Positions 44,550 to 52,441 of a stretch of DNA of 64,000 bases are shown one piece after another (positions within the stretch are counted from its first letter, which is position 1; each line of letters starts with the position of its first letter). Location: positions 216,871 through 280,870 of the forward strand of contig JACRLI010000002.1 in assembly GCA_016235265.1 (NCBI GenBank). The letters run 5' to 3'. Below the pieces are notes generated by a model that was not told the origin of the DNA, did no database searches, and saw nothing but the letters and a program-made list of their open reading frames with translations. This DNA comes from Candidatus Eisenbacteria bacterium (GTDB lineage: Bacteria; Eisenbacteria; RBG-16-71-46; JACRLI01). A program made the position numbers and the translations under genes.

Positions 44550-45674
44550 CTACCGGCTCCCGCCGTCACCGTTGCCGCCCGGGCCCGGCGGCGCGGTGGC
44601 CCCCCCGCACGAAGATCCCGCCCCCGCGGTGCACCCGAAGCAGTGGCTGTCCGTGGCCACGATCCGCTTCGCCAGCCTGTCCGGGTCGAACTCCTGCACC
44701 GTCATCGTGCCCCCGCCCGGCAGGCGCGCCTCCATGTCCAGCATCTGGTTGAAGTCGCAGTCGAAGATGCGCCCGTCCCAGGAGATGGACAGCGTGTTGC
44801 GGCACATCAGGCCGGGGATGGTCGCGGGGTTGAATGCCGAAGTCAGCCGCTCCATGTAGGTCCCCAGGTTCCCGGTGTCCACGAGCCATTCCAGGAAGCG
44901 CGAGATCGGCATGTTGTTGAGCGTGATCAGCCGGTCGAAGCGCACCTCCTGCTCGCGTTGCAGGGTCTCCTTCCACTCCCTCTCCATGGCCGCCTGGTCG
45001 CCGGCGAGGAATGCGCCGGTGGGATTGACCATCACCGTGAGCCGGCGCTTCGGGTCGCCCGCGCCGTAGCCGGCGGCGTTCAGGCGGCGCATGGCCTCGA
45101 CGGACCGTTCGAACGTGCCGTCGCCGCGCTGGGCGTCGGTGTTGCGCCGCCGGCAGTGCGGCAGCGAGCACACCACCTCCACCCCGCGCTCCGCGAGCCA
45201 CGTCGGCAGGTCCCGGAACTTCGGCAGCAGCAGCACGGTCAGGTTGCAGCGGTCCATGACGTGCCTGCCTCGCGCCACGCACTCGTCCACCAGGAACCGG
45301 AAGCTGGGGTTCAGCTCGGGCGCACCGCCGGTCAGGTCCACCGTGTGCGCGGAGGTCCGGTCCAGGGCCGCCAGGCACGCCTCGGCCGTGGCGCGGTCCA
45401 TGTTCTCCTCCACGCGATCGGGGCCGGCGTCCACGTGGCAGTGGCGGCAGGTCATGTTGCAGAGCTTGCCGAGGTTGATCTGGAACACCTCGATGCCCCC
45501 GGGCTGCAGGGCGGGCCAGCCCGCCGCCGCCAGGCGCGCGGCGAAGCCCTCCTGCCCGCCGCTCTCATGCGGGGACAGGCGCAGCGACCGCACCAGGGCG
45601 AGCTGGGCGGCCGGCTCCGCCAGGGGGGAGTGTCGGGAGCGCAGGGATTCGGTGGCGCGCGGGGAGCCGCTCAC
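44550..45674 (-). CDS. arsS: ArsS-type radical SAM protein (DUF3641)
   Basis: A 374-residue radical SAM enzyme. Its family is linked to arsenosugar or selenosugar metabolism. The [4Fe-4S] motif is LCNMTCRHCHVDAGP (C-x3-C-x2-C). The C-terminal DUF3641 part shows NTLSISWDGRIFDCDFNQML and the Cys-rich end HCFGCTAGAGSSCGG. The GTG start (45674) overlaps the stop of the AhpD-like gene by 4 nt, so they form a two-gene minus-strand operon. The family is thought to join an adenosyl group to methylated arsenic. No arsenic methyltransferase is in the window. It ends in Gly/Asp-rich codons. Confidence 0.85.
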   Translation of the reverse strand: MSGSPRATESLRSRHSPLAEPAAQLALVRSLRLSPHESGGQEGFAARLAAAGWPALQPGGIEVFQINLGKLCNMTCRHCHVDAGPDRVEENMDRATAEACLAALDRTSAHTVDLTGGAPELNPSFRFLVDECVARGRHVMDRCNLTVLLLPKFRDLPTWLAERGVEVVCSLPHCRRRNTDAQRGDGTFERSVEAMRRLNAAGYGAGDPKRRLTVMVNPTGAFLAGDQAAMEREWKETLQREQEVRFDRLITLNNMPISRFLEWLVDTGNLGTYMERLTSAFNPATIPGLMCRNTLSISWDGRIFDCDFNQMLDMEARLPGGGTMTVQEFDPDRLAKRIVATDSHCFGCTAGAGSSCGGATAPPGPGGNGDGGSR

Positions 45675-46021
45675 ATGCCCGCCTTGCGGGCGTGCTCGAG
45701 CATCTGCACGCCGTGCACCAGCGAGGCGCCGCCGCGCACCGCGCACACCACGTGCACGGCCTCGGTCATCTGTTCCAGGTCGGCGCCCTCCTCCTGGCAC
45801 TTGGAGGTGAAGGCGTCGATGCAGTAGGGGCACTGCACGGTGTGCGCCACGGCCAGCCCGATGAGGGCCTTCTCGCGGGCGGACAGCGCGCCGGAGGAGA
45901 GCGCGGCGCCGTAGTAGGCGAAGAACTTCGCGGCCAGGTCCCTGCCGCCTTCGGCGATGTCGCCGAACTTCGCGAGGTCGGCGGGATCGTAATAGGTCTG
46001 CAACGACGCCTCCCGGCTCAT
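45671..46021 (-). CDS. AhpD/CMD-like protein paired with ArsS
   Basis: A 116-residue carboxymuconolactone decarboxylase/AhpD-fold protein of the type found beside ArsS-type radical SAM genes. The active-site C-x-x-C is VQCPYCIDAFTSKC. The start is ATG 46021 (MSREASLQTYYDPADLAKF); the frame is open 46 codons further upstream but that stretch is Pro/Arg-rich and unlike the family. Likely a peroxidase or thiol-redox helper. Its stop overlaps the arsS GTG by 4 nt. Confidence 0.82.
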   Translation of the reverse strand: MSREASLQTYYDPADLAKFGDIAEGGRDLAAKFFAYYGAALSSGALSAREKALIGLAVAHTVQCPYCIDAFTSKCQEEGADLEQMTEAVHVVCAVRGGASLVHGVQMLEHARKAGM

Positions 46022-46222
46022 GGGTTCCCGGTATGAAGGGACGTGCGGCGGAGAATCCGGCGGCCCGTCCGGGCGGGTGGGGCGGTCCCAAAGGTCTCGG
46101 GGACCGGGCCGGGGCCGCGGCGTGCGGAAACGCCCTGCCGGACACGGGGAAGGTGACACCCGGTGACGCCGGGGTCAATCCCTCGTTGGCATGGCCACCG
46201 GGCTCGCCTACCATCGGGACCC
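46022..46222. other. divergent intergenic region, arsS operon / M1 peptidase
   Basis: The 201-nt gap drives two units. On the plus side TTGGCA/TACCAT lies just before the GTG. On the minus side only TTCATA, about 10 nt from the ATG (46032-46037 reversed), resembles a -10; I see no -35. Confidence 0.45.
46186..46214 (+). promoter_or_regulatory. leaderless promoter for the M1 peptidase
   Basis: TTGGCA (46186-46191), a 17-nt spacer, then TACCAT (46209-46214), exactly 14 nt before the GTG at 46223. Confidence 0.5.
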
Positions 46223-49093
46223 GTGACGACACTCGTTGGATTCCGGCATCGCGCCGCGTGGTTCGCGCTGGCCGGGTGCGCCGCGGCCTGGGCTCCTCCG
46301 GCCGCGGCGGCGCCGGAACCGCCGCGCTGGCAGCAGTCCGCGGACTATCGCCTCGAGGTGGAGCTCGATCCCGACGCCCGCGTGATCTCCGGCCGCGAGA
46401 CGCTCACCTATCTCAACCGTTCGCCCGACACCCTGCGCGCGCTGACCTTCCACCTCTACCACCGCGCCGTGCGCCCCGGCACCGAGCTGGACCGGGCCCA
46501 TCGCCGGGGGGACCGCTGGGACGTGGCGGACCTGGAGCCATCGCGCTGGGGCGAGTGCGAGGTGGAGTCGGCCCGCGTGGATGGGCAGCCCCGCCCTTTC
46601 GTCCCGGGTCCCGATCCCAGCCTCGGCGTGCTGGAGCTGCCCGGGCCGCTCGCGCCCGGTGATTCCGTGCGCGCGGTGCTGTCCTTCGTGGACCGCTTCC
46701 CCGGGATCAACGTGCACGACGGTTTTCGCGGCCGCGAGTTCTTCGCCGGCGAGTGGTTCCCGAAGGTGGCGGTGTACGCGCCGGTCCCCGGTGACCCGTC
46801 CCGCGGCGCCTGGCACGCGGACCCGTACGCCGGGCGCGGGGAGTTCTTCGCCGACTTCGGGAGCTACGAGGTGGCGCTCACGCTCCCGGCGAGCTACCTG
46901 GTGGTGGCCACCGGCAGCCTGCTCAACCCGGACGAGGTGCTTCCTTCGGAGGTGCGGCTGCGCCTGCGGGGGCTGGGGGAGCGGGAGGTGCTCGTGTGGG
47001 AACGCCCGGGGCCGCCGGAATCGGACCGCAACGCGCTGGTCACCTGGCGCCTGGGCGCCGAGCGGGTGCACGACTTCGCGTTCGCGGCGATGGAGAGCTT
47101 CACATGGCGCGCCCTGCGCCGGGACGGGGTGACCGTTTCCGCGGTGTGCCCGCCGGGGGACGCCGGGACGTGGGCCGGCGCCCCCGGGTGGGCGGCGGAA
47201 GTGCTCGCGGATCTGGCTGCCCGCCTGGGCCCCTACCCGCACGATCACCTGGACCTGGTCGGCACCCGGGCCCTCTCCGCCAGCATCGAGAAGCCCGCAC
47301 TGGTGTGGATCTCGCGGGCGCACTACGCCGACACGCGCTCGCGCCGTTTCCAGGAGGTCCTCGCGCATGAAGTGGCGCACCAGTGGTTCTACGGCACCGT
47401 GGCCAACGACGAGGCGCGCGAGGCCTTCCTGGACGAGGGACCGGCCACCTGGCTGGCGCTCAAGTCGGTGGAACGCCGCTACGGCGGGACGCACAACCTG
47501 CGCGCCCCGGGCGGCGCCCTGGCGCGGCTGCTGGTCACCCCCGACGACCAGCGCAGCGAGCACTGGCGGGCGCTCCTCGACTGGGAACGCCGCGGGGGAG
47601 GCGAGCCGATGGGCCTCCCGGCCGACTCCTTCGCCACCCAGACCGCCTACATCCGCGCCGTCTACACCCGTGGTGCGCTGATGCTGGACGCGCTCGAGCG
47701 GCGCCTCGGGCCGCAGCACATGGAACAGGCGCTGCGCGACTACGCCTCGCGGTGGAGCTTTGGACACCCCACCACCGCCGACTTCCTTTCCGCGATGGAG
47801 AGCTCGACCGGCGAGCCCCTGGACAGCTTCTTCGGCTTCTGGCTCGGGGGCGTGGCGCGGGCGCACCCGCCGGCGGAGGAATGGCGCGGGGGCGTGGCGC
47901 TGCAGTTCGCCAACGGGGTCGCGAGGCTGCAGGCGCGCCGCGTGGACCGCGCCACCCTGTGGTGGCGGCCCATGTTGACCTACAACCGGCTGGACGGCGC
48001 CGGCGCGGGGCTACGATTGAGACTGGAGCCTCCGGACGGGGGCTGGACCCTCGGCGTCGGGGGCGCGCTGCCCACTCGCTCTCTCGAGGGCGCTCTTCGG
48101 CCGTGGCTGGACGGCTCCGCCGCCTTCCGCTTCGCGGGGCGGACGCTGCGGGGCGAGCTGGCGCTGGACGCGGCCCGGGGCGAGGGCCGCTCGCGCTCCC
48201 GCGGGGGCGTGACGCTGTGGCTGCAGCCGGACCCGGCGCGCACGCCGCGCTACGCGGTGCGCGCGGGGATCGAGCGCTGGCTGCTGTTCCACCCCGAGTA
48301 CCTGCGCCACCGGGAGGGATCCCCCAACGGGGACTCCGTGAGCTGGGGGCAGACCACGTGGGACGTTTCCGCGGCCGGCGATTGGATGTTCCGCTCCCTG
48401 GCAGTGCGACCGGAATTCCAGGCGCGGGGCAGTATGCCGTCATCAATCGACCGGACCGGCGGCGATCGCTTCGTGCGCTTCTCCGGCGCCCTGCGCCTGC
48501 ATGCAAGACGCGGGGGCGCGGACCGGGCCCGGGTGCGGCTGGCCGCGGGCACGCTGCCCACGCTGGAGGTCCGCGCCGTTCTTCCCACGGACCCCGGCCC
48601 CCGTCCAATCGCCGCTCCCCAGGAGCTCTTCCGCCTCGCCGGTGCCGGCCCGCACGAGGAATTCGACCACGCGCTGGCACGCTCGCGCGGCGTGTTCGAC
48701 ACCGGCGGGCACGTGGTGGTGGCCGGGGGCGCCGGGGTGCGCGGCTATTTCGACCGCGACGTCGTGTCACGCCGCTTCGCGGCCGCCAACCTGGAGGCGC
48801 CGCTGGCCCGCGCCTGGTTCGGCCCGGAGTCCATGATCTGGTCCGGGCTCGACGAGCCGCGGCGGCCGCAGGTGGTGGCGCTGGTGTTCGCCGACGCCGC
48901 GCGGCTCGGTGGGGTGAGTGGCGTGGACGGTGCGGGCGCCACGTACGCCGACGCCGGATTCTCGCTGGTGGGGCGCGGGCTGCCATGGGATCTTACGGTG
49001 CGCCTGGATTTCCCGGTCTGGTTGAGCCGGCCCGCGGGGGGCGAGGGCGCGGTGCGCGCCCGCTGGCTGCTGAGCCTGGGCAGCCTGTTCTAG
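46223..49093 (+). CDS. M1-family aminopeptidase fused to an outer-membrane barrel
   Basis: A 956-residue protein. A signal peptide (about residues 1-30, ending PAAAAP) precedes an M1 N-terminal beta domain and the catalytic domain: HEVAHQW at residues 382-388 and Glu405 in LDEGPATW, the correct HExxH-x18-E spacing for a gluzincin aminopeptidase. The GAMEN motif is not obvious. From about residue 560 the sequence becomes amphipathic beta with GGAGVRGYFDRDV, an Omp85-like L6 loop, and ends LLSLGSLF, a terminal Phe typical of barrels. GTG 46223 is chosen from the leaderless promoter and signal peptide. Probably displayed in the outer membrane. Confidence 0.78.
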   Translation: MTTLVGFRHRAAWFALAGCAAAWAPPAAAAPEPPRWQQSADYRLEVELDPDARVISGRETLTYLNRSPDTLRALTFHLYHRAVRPGTELDRAHRRGDRWDVADLEPSRWGECEVESARVDGQPRPFVPGPDPSLGVLELPGPLAPGDSVRAVLSFVDRFPGINVHDGFRGREFFAGEWFPKVAVYAPVPGDPSRGAWHADPYAGRGEFFADFGSYEVALTLPASYLVVATGSLLNPDEVLPSEVRLRLRGLGEREVLVWERPGPPESDRNALVTWRLGAERVHDFAFAAMESFTWRALRRDGVTVSAVCPPGDAGTWAGAPGWAAEVLADLAARLGPYPHDHLDLVGTRALSASIEKPALVWISRAHYADTRSRRFQEVLAHEVAHQWFYGTVANDEAREAFLDEGPATWLALKSVERRYGGTHNLRAPGGALARLLVTPDDQRSEHWRALLDWERRGGGEPMGLPADSFATQTAYIRAVYTRGALMLDALERRLGPQHMEQALRDYASRWSFGHPTTADFLSAMESSTGEPLDSFFGFWLGGVARAHPPAEEWRGGVALQFANGVARLQARRVDRATLWWRPMLTYNRLDGAGAGLRLRLEPPDGGWTLGVGGALPTRSLEGALRPWLDGSAAFRFAGRTLRGELALDAARGEGRSRSRGGVTLWLQPDPARTPRYAVRAGIERWLLFHPEYLRHREGSPNGDSVSWGQTTWDVSAAGDWMFRSLAVRPEFQARGSMPSSIDRTGGDRFVRFSGALRLHARRGGADRARVRLAAGTLPTLEVRAVLPTDPGPRPIAAPQELFRLAGAGPHEEFDHALARSRGVFDTGGHVVVAGGAGVRGYFDRDVVSRRFAAANLEAPLARAWFGPESMIWSGLDEPRRPQVVALVFADAARLGGVSGVDGAGATYADAGFSLVGRGLPWDLTVRLDFPVWLSRPAGGEGAVRARWLLSLGSLF

Positions 49094-49117
49094 GAGCGTG
49101 AAGGGAGACGGCGGTTC

Positions 49118-49540
49118 ATGTCATCGGATGCCCTGAACCGGGCGCGCCGGAGGCTGGCCGGGCTGGTCGGCGAACTGGAGCACGGCGAGGCGCACGCGGC
49201 CGCCGGGCGGCACGGGCTGGCGGCCCGCGCGGGCTACGACGCCATCGAGGCGGCGCTGAAGGCGGCCCTCGCCGCGGTGGGGGTGGATCCCCCCACGTGG
49301 GTGGACGTCGGCCCGCAGCTCGACGAGCACCGCGACCGCTTTTCCCCCTCCGCCAGGGCGAAGCTGGACGCGCTCATCCACGTGGCTCGGGTGGCCTGGG
49401 AAGAGCGCGAGGCGGGCTTCGAGTCCGGCGTCGGCCAAGCCCGCGCCGAGCGCCTGTACGACGACTACGACTCCCGCTCGGCCCTGGATACCGCCGAGCG
49501 GGTGCGGACCACGGTCAAGGAGATCCTGGATGCCATGTGA
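49118..49540 (+). CDS. HEPN-like helical protein
   Basis: A 140-residue all-helical protein resembling HEPN domains: an N-terminal helix pair (EHGEAHAAAGRHGLAARAGYDAIEAALKAAL), a PxxW turn and helices ending DDYDSRSALDTAERVRTTVKEIL. The R-x4-6-H RNase motif of toxin HEPNs is not present, and there is no adjacent nucleotidyltransferase (MNT) gene. It could instead be a nucleotide-binding or regulatory HEPN. ATG at 49118; its end overlaps the PAP2 gene start by 11 nt. Confidence 0.5.
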   Translation: MSSDALNRARRRLAGLVGELEHGEAHAAAGRHGLAARAGYDAIEAALKAALAAVGVDPPTWVDVGPQLDEHRDRFSPSARAKLDALIHVARVAWEEREAGFESGVGQARAERLYDDYDSRSALDTAERVRTTVKEILDAM

Positions 49541-50147
49541 GCGCCGGGCCGGTCTCCCCGCGCGATCCCGCGTGCAGCCCGGGGCGATGTTCCCGTTCCT
49601 GTGGCTGCTGCTGGCGCTGGCTGCGCCCGCGCCCGCCCGCGCCGAGAACTCCTTCGACCGCGAAGGCCGGAAGTTCTTCCACGAGACGCTCTACGATCCC
49701 ACGGTCCACGACTTCATGTCCGGCGCCACGCAGCTGGGCAACGGGGCGGTGGTGCTGGCCGGGTGCGGGGCGCTGGCGCTCCTCGGCCACGACAGCCTCG
49801 CGGTCACCGGCCGGGTCGCGGGAGCGGCCACCATGCAGGCCGGGGCGATGGCGCTGGGGCTCAAACTGCTGGTCTACCGCGAGCGGCCCGACGGCCCATC
49901 GGCGCGGATCGGTTCCTCCTTTCCGTCCGGCCACGCGGCGGTGAGCTTCGCATTCGCCACGGTGATCGCCGAGCGCCACCCGAAGGTCGCCCCGTGGGCT
50001 TACGCGGCGGCCGCGCTGGTGGGGATCTCGCGCGTGTACCTGGGCCGGCACTGGCCCACGGACGTGCTGGCGGGGGCGGCCCTGGGCTACGGGGCGGGGC
50101 GTCTGGCGGTGTGGGAATCGCACCGACTGGGCCTCGATGGGAGCTGA
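49530..50147 (+). CDS. PAP2-family phosphatase
   Basis: A membrane-associated phosphatase of 205 residues with the three PAP2 motifs: KLLVYRERPDG (K-x6-RP), PSGHAA and SRVYLGRHWPTDVLAGA. These enzymes remove phosphate from lipid phosphates such as undecaprenyl pyrophosphate or PgpB substrates. The N-terminal hydrophobic signal (MFPFLWLLLALAAPAPARA) fits a start at ATG 49587, which would give 186 residues; ATG 49530 is the longer option. The body has hydrophobic helices. It may recycle the lipid carrier for the glycan genes in the window. Confidence 0.88.
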   Translation: MPCERRAGLPARSRVQPGAMFPFLWLLLALAAPAPARAENSFDREGRKFFHETLYDPTVHDFMSGATQLGNGAVVLAGCGALALLGHDSLAVTGRVAGAATMQAGAMALGLKLLVYRERPDGPSARIGSSFPSGHAAVSFAFATVIAERHPKVAPWAYAAAALVGISRVYLGRHWPTDVLAGAALGYGAGRLAVWESHRLGLDGS

Positions 50148-50171
50148 TCCGCGAATCTGCGCGGGCAGGGA

Positions 50172-50199
50172 CGGGCGGGCCCCGTCCGGGTCCCGCCCG
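50172..50199 (+). terminator. GC-rich hairpin after the PAP2 gene
   Basis: CGGGCGGG (50172-50179) pairs with CCCGCCCG (50192-50199), 12-nt loop. No T-tract. A separate promoter follows for the next gene. Confidence 0.4.
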
Positions 50200-50234
50200 G
50201 GGTCCGTCCGCGCCCGGCCCGGGCTCGGTCCGCC

Positions 50235-50263
50235 TTGTCCCATGTGCTGCCCTGCCTTATAAT
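50235..50263 (+). promoter_or_regulatory. leaderless promoter for the large secreted protein
   Basis: TTGTCC (50235-50240), a 17-nt spacer and perfect TATAAT (50258-50263). The GTG start is at 50270, 12 nt from the -10 start. Confidence 0.65.
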
Positions 50264-50269
50264 TGCCCC

Positions 50270-52441
50270 GTGCGGACCTCCCTGGCATTCCTCGCATTCC
50301 TGGCACTCCACTCCGGTTTCGCGCCGCCCGCGCGGCCGGCGGACTATTTCACCCGGCCCGTCTACCAGGTGGGGCTGCCGGGCCGGCCCACGGCCTCGCA
50401 GGTCACGGCCGAGGGCTATCTCAACAACGGCTACGCGGAATTCACCTACTACACCGGGGTCGAGATGGCCCCCGTGGACGGCGTGGCCATCTCCTGCGCG
50501 CCCGACGGGCGCCCGCTGCTTCACGGCCGCCTGGAGCGCGACGGCTTCCGCTACGAGTTCCAGTACTTCTCGGCCCCGCTGGCCCTGGGTGGGGCGTGTC
50601 CGCCGCAGGTGGACGTGGTGCGCGTGCGTATCGCCAACCTGGGCTTCGAGGAGCGGCAGGCGCATTTCTGGGCCGGCATGCGCGCGCCGGACTCCCCGGG
50701 ACGCTGGTGCCTGGTGGGCTATCACTTCTCGTTCGGCTGGCACTACGAATTCCGCCGCAACGCCATCATCCGCGAGATGCAGGTGATGGGTGTGTATCCG
50801 CGGGGCTCCTCGGCGCGCTATGCGTATCCTGGCCGGAGTTACGGCGGCATGTTCGGCGCGGTGGCCAGTGAGACCACGCCCACCAGCCCGGTGTTGCTCG
50901 CCCGCTACGAGCTGCCGATCGCGCCGGGCCGCGACACCACGCTGACGTTCTATTACCCCGCCGAGCCCGCTCCGGACTCCTACGCCGGGCTGCTGAACTC
51001 CATGTCCTCGGATACCCTGCGCGCCCGCTTCGACGCCACCTGGGATGATTGGCTTCGGGGCCTGCCCGCGATGCACCTGGGGGAGCGCAAGCTGGACGAG
51101 TTCGTTCGCGGCAACCTCGCCCTGGGCCTGCTCCAGGTGCGGGCCGACCTGGGGCTGCCCACGATTCTCTCCAACAAGAACCGGCGCCCCGCGCCCGAGC
51201 CGCTGGACATGGTGCGGGTGCTGAGGCTGTGGCAGCGCCTGGGAATGGGCCACTGGACCCGCCTCGGCATGGACGGGCTCCGGGCGATGCACCGCGAGGG
51301 GGACGTGCTGCTCTCCACGCGCGACGGCCGGGCCGCCACCGCGGGGTTGCTGGGGATCGAATCGGAACTGGCCCTGGACCCGCCGTCCGCGCAGTCGGGC
51401 GGCCACGCTTCGCCGGCGGCCTCACCGGCGTGCCTGCCCCCCGGGGACAGTCTCGCTGCCGCCCTGGCCCGCAGCGCGGACAGCCTGGCGGCGTGGTGCT
51501 CTCCCGGCGCGCCCCGGGGCGCCGACCTGCTCGAGCTGGCCACGTCCGCGTGGGCGCTGAACCGTTACGCTGGCTGGCTGGCCTGTGCCGGCCGGGCGGG
51601 CGAAGCCGCGCGCCGGCTGGAGCAGTCCCGCGTCGCGCGCGCGCGGCTGGAGGAGCGGCTCCAGGCCCTGCCCGATTCCGCGCTCGCCCGCGGGGAGCCC
51701 GCCCTGGGCTGGCTCGGCCTCTCCGGCGGCATGCCCACCGGAAAGCTGGGCGTGCTGACGCGCGAGCGCGGCTGGCGCCTGAGCGAGGGAATGGCGTGCG
51801 TGGGGGACTCCGCCTTCGTCGGCCGTTCCCTGGATCGGGTGGCGGCGCTGCCGGACGATTCCGAAGCCGGCGCGCGGGGACTGCTGTCGGTGGTGGCCCA
51901 CTCCACGGTGCAGGGGGGCCTCCCCGCGACGTTCAACATCCGGCGCCGGGACTTCGACCTGGTGATCCCGCCGGAAGCCGTCGAGGGCTCGCGCGCCGCC
52001 CGCGAGTTGCTGGACCGGGTGGTTTCCGACGTGGAAGGGGACCTGGCGCTCGGCAGGGGCCTGCCCGCGGTCGCGCCGGGCGAATCGCTGGTGGTGGGCC
52101 CACTTCTCGTGAGCGGTGACCGGGTGACGGTGCAGGCGAACTACCGTGCGAGGGCCGCGGGCTGGACCTGGAGGCTGGAGGCCGGGGCGGCAGGGCCCGC
52201 CCGCGTGCGAGTGTTCGCGCCGCCGGGGGCCAGGGTGACCGGAGGCGGTGGGACGCTCGCGCCGGATTCCACCTACGCGGCGTTCCCGGCGACGGCCGGC
52301 GGCGGAGCCATCACGTGGCGTCCGGGTCCCGGCCACCGCACGCTCGCGGAGTTCCTCGCGCAGGCCGGGGCCCGGGCGGCGAATCCCCGCACGCCCGACA
52401 GCAGGCGCCCCGGCCCCGGAAAGTCTCAGAGGCGCCGGTAG
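50270..52441 (+). CDS. large secreted protein, possible (alpha/alpha) toroid
   Basis: A 723-residue exported protein of no family I can name with confidence. Signal peptide about residues 1-24 (FLAFLALHSGFAPPARPA). The N-terminal half is beta-rich (YLNNGYAEFTYYTGVEM, FQYFSAPLALGG). The middle has repeated helical hairpins with Trp and Asp/Glu (ATWDDWLRGLPAMHL, LRLWQRLGMGHWTRLGMDGLRAMHREGD) that recall six-hairpin glycosidases, an inference from pattern only. A Cys occurs in several signature-like positions. The C-terminus is a beta domain and a Pro/Arg tail. Its 3' end overlaps the converging GT39 gene by 16 nt. The strong leaderless promoter suggests expression on its own. Confidence 0.55.
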   Translation: MRTSLAFLAFLALHSGFAPPARPADYFTRPVYQVGLPGRPTASQVTAEGYLNNGYAEFTYYTGVEMAPVDGVAISCAPDGRPLLHGRLERDGFRYEFQYFSAPLALGGACPPQVDVVRVRIANLGFEERQAHFWAGMRAPDSPGRWCLVGYHFSFGWHYEFRRNAIIREMQVMGVYPRGSSARYAYPGRSYGGMFGAVASETTPTSPVLLARYELPIAPGRDTTLTFYYPAEPAPDSYAGLLNSMSSDTLRARFDATWDDWLRGLPAMHLGERKLDEFVRGNLALGLLQVRADLGLPTILSNKNRRPAPEPLDMVRVLRLWQRLGMGHWTRLGMDGLRAMHREGDVLLSTRDGRAATAGLLGIESELALDPPSAQSGGHASPAASPACLPPGDSLAAALARSADSLAAWCSPGAPRGADLLELATSAWALNRYAGWLACAGRAGEAARRLEQSRVARARLEERLQALPDSALARGEPALGWLGLSGGMPTGKLGVLTRERGWRLSEGMACVGDSAFVGRSLDRVAALPDDSEAGARGLLSVVAHSTVQGGLPATFNIRRRDFDLVIPPEAVEGSRAARELLDRVVSDVEGDLALGRGLPAVAPGESLVVGPLLVSGDRVTVQANYRARAAGWTWRLEAGAAGPARVRVFAPPGARVTGGGGTLAPDSTYAAFPATAGGGAITWRPGPGHRTLAEFLAQAGARAANPRTPDSRRPGPGKSQRRR

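Noticed and set aside
49118-49540. Toxin-antitoxin HEPN/MNT pair
   Set aside because: There is no R-x4-6-H motif and no adjacent MNT gene; the PAP2 gene is unrelated.
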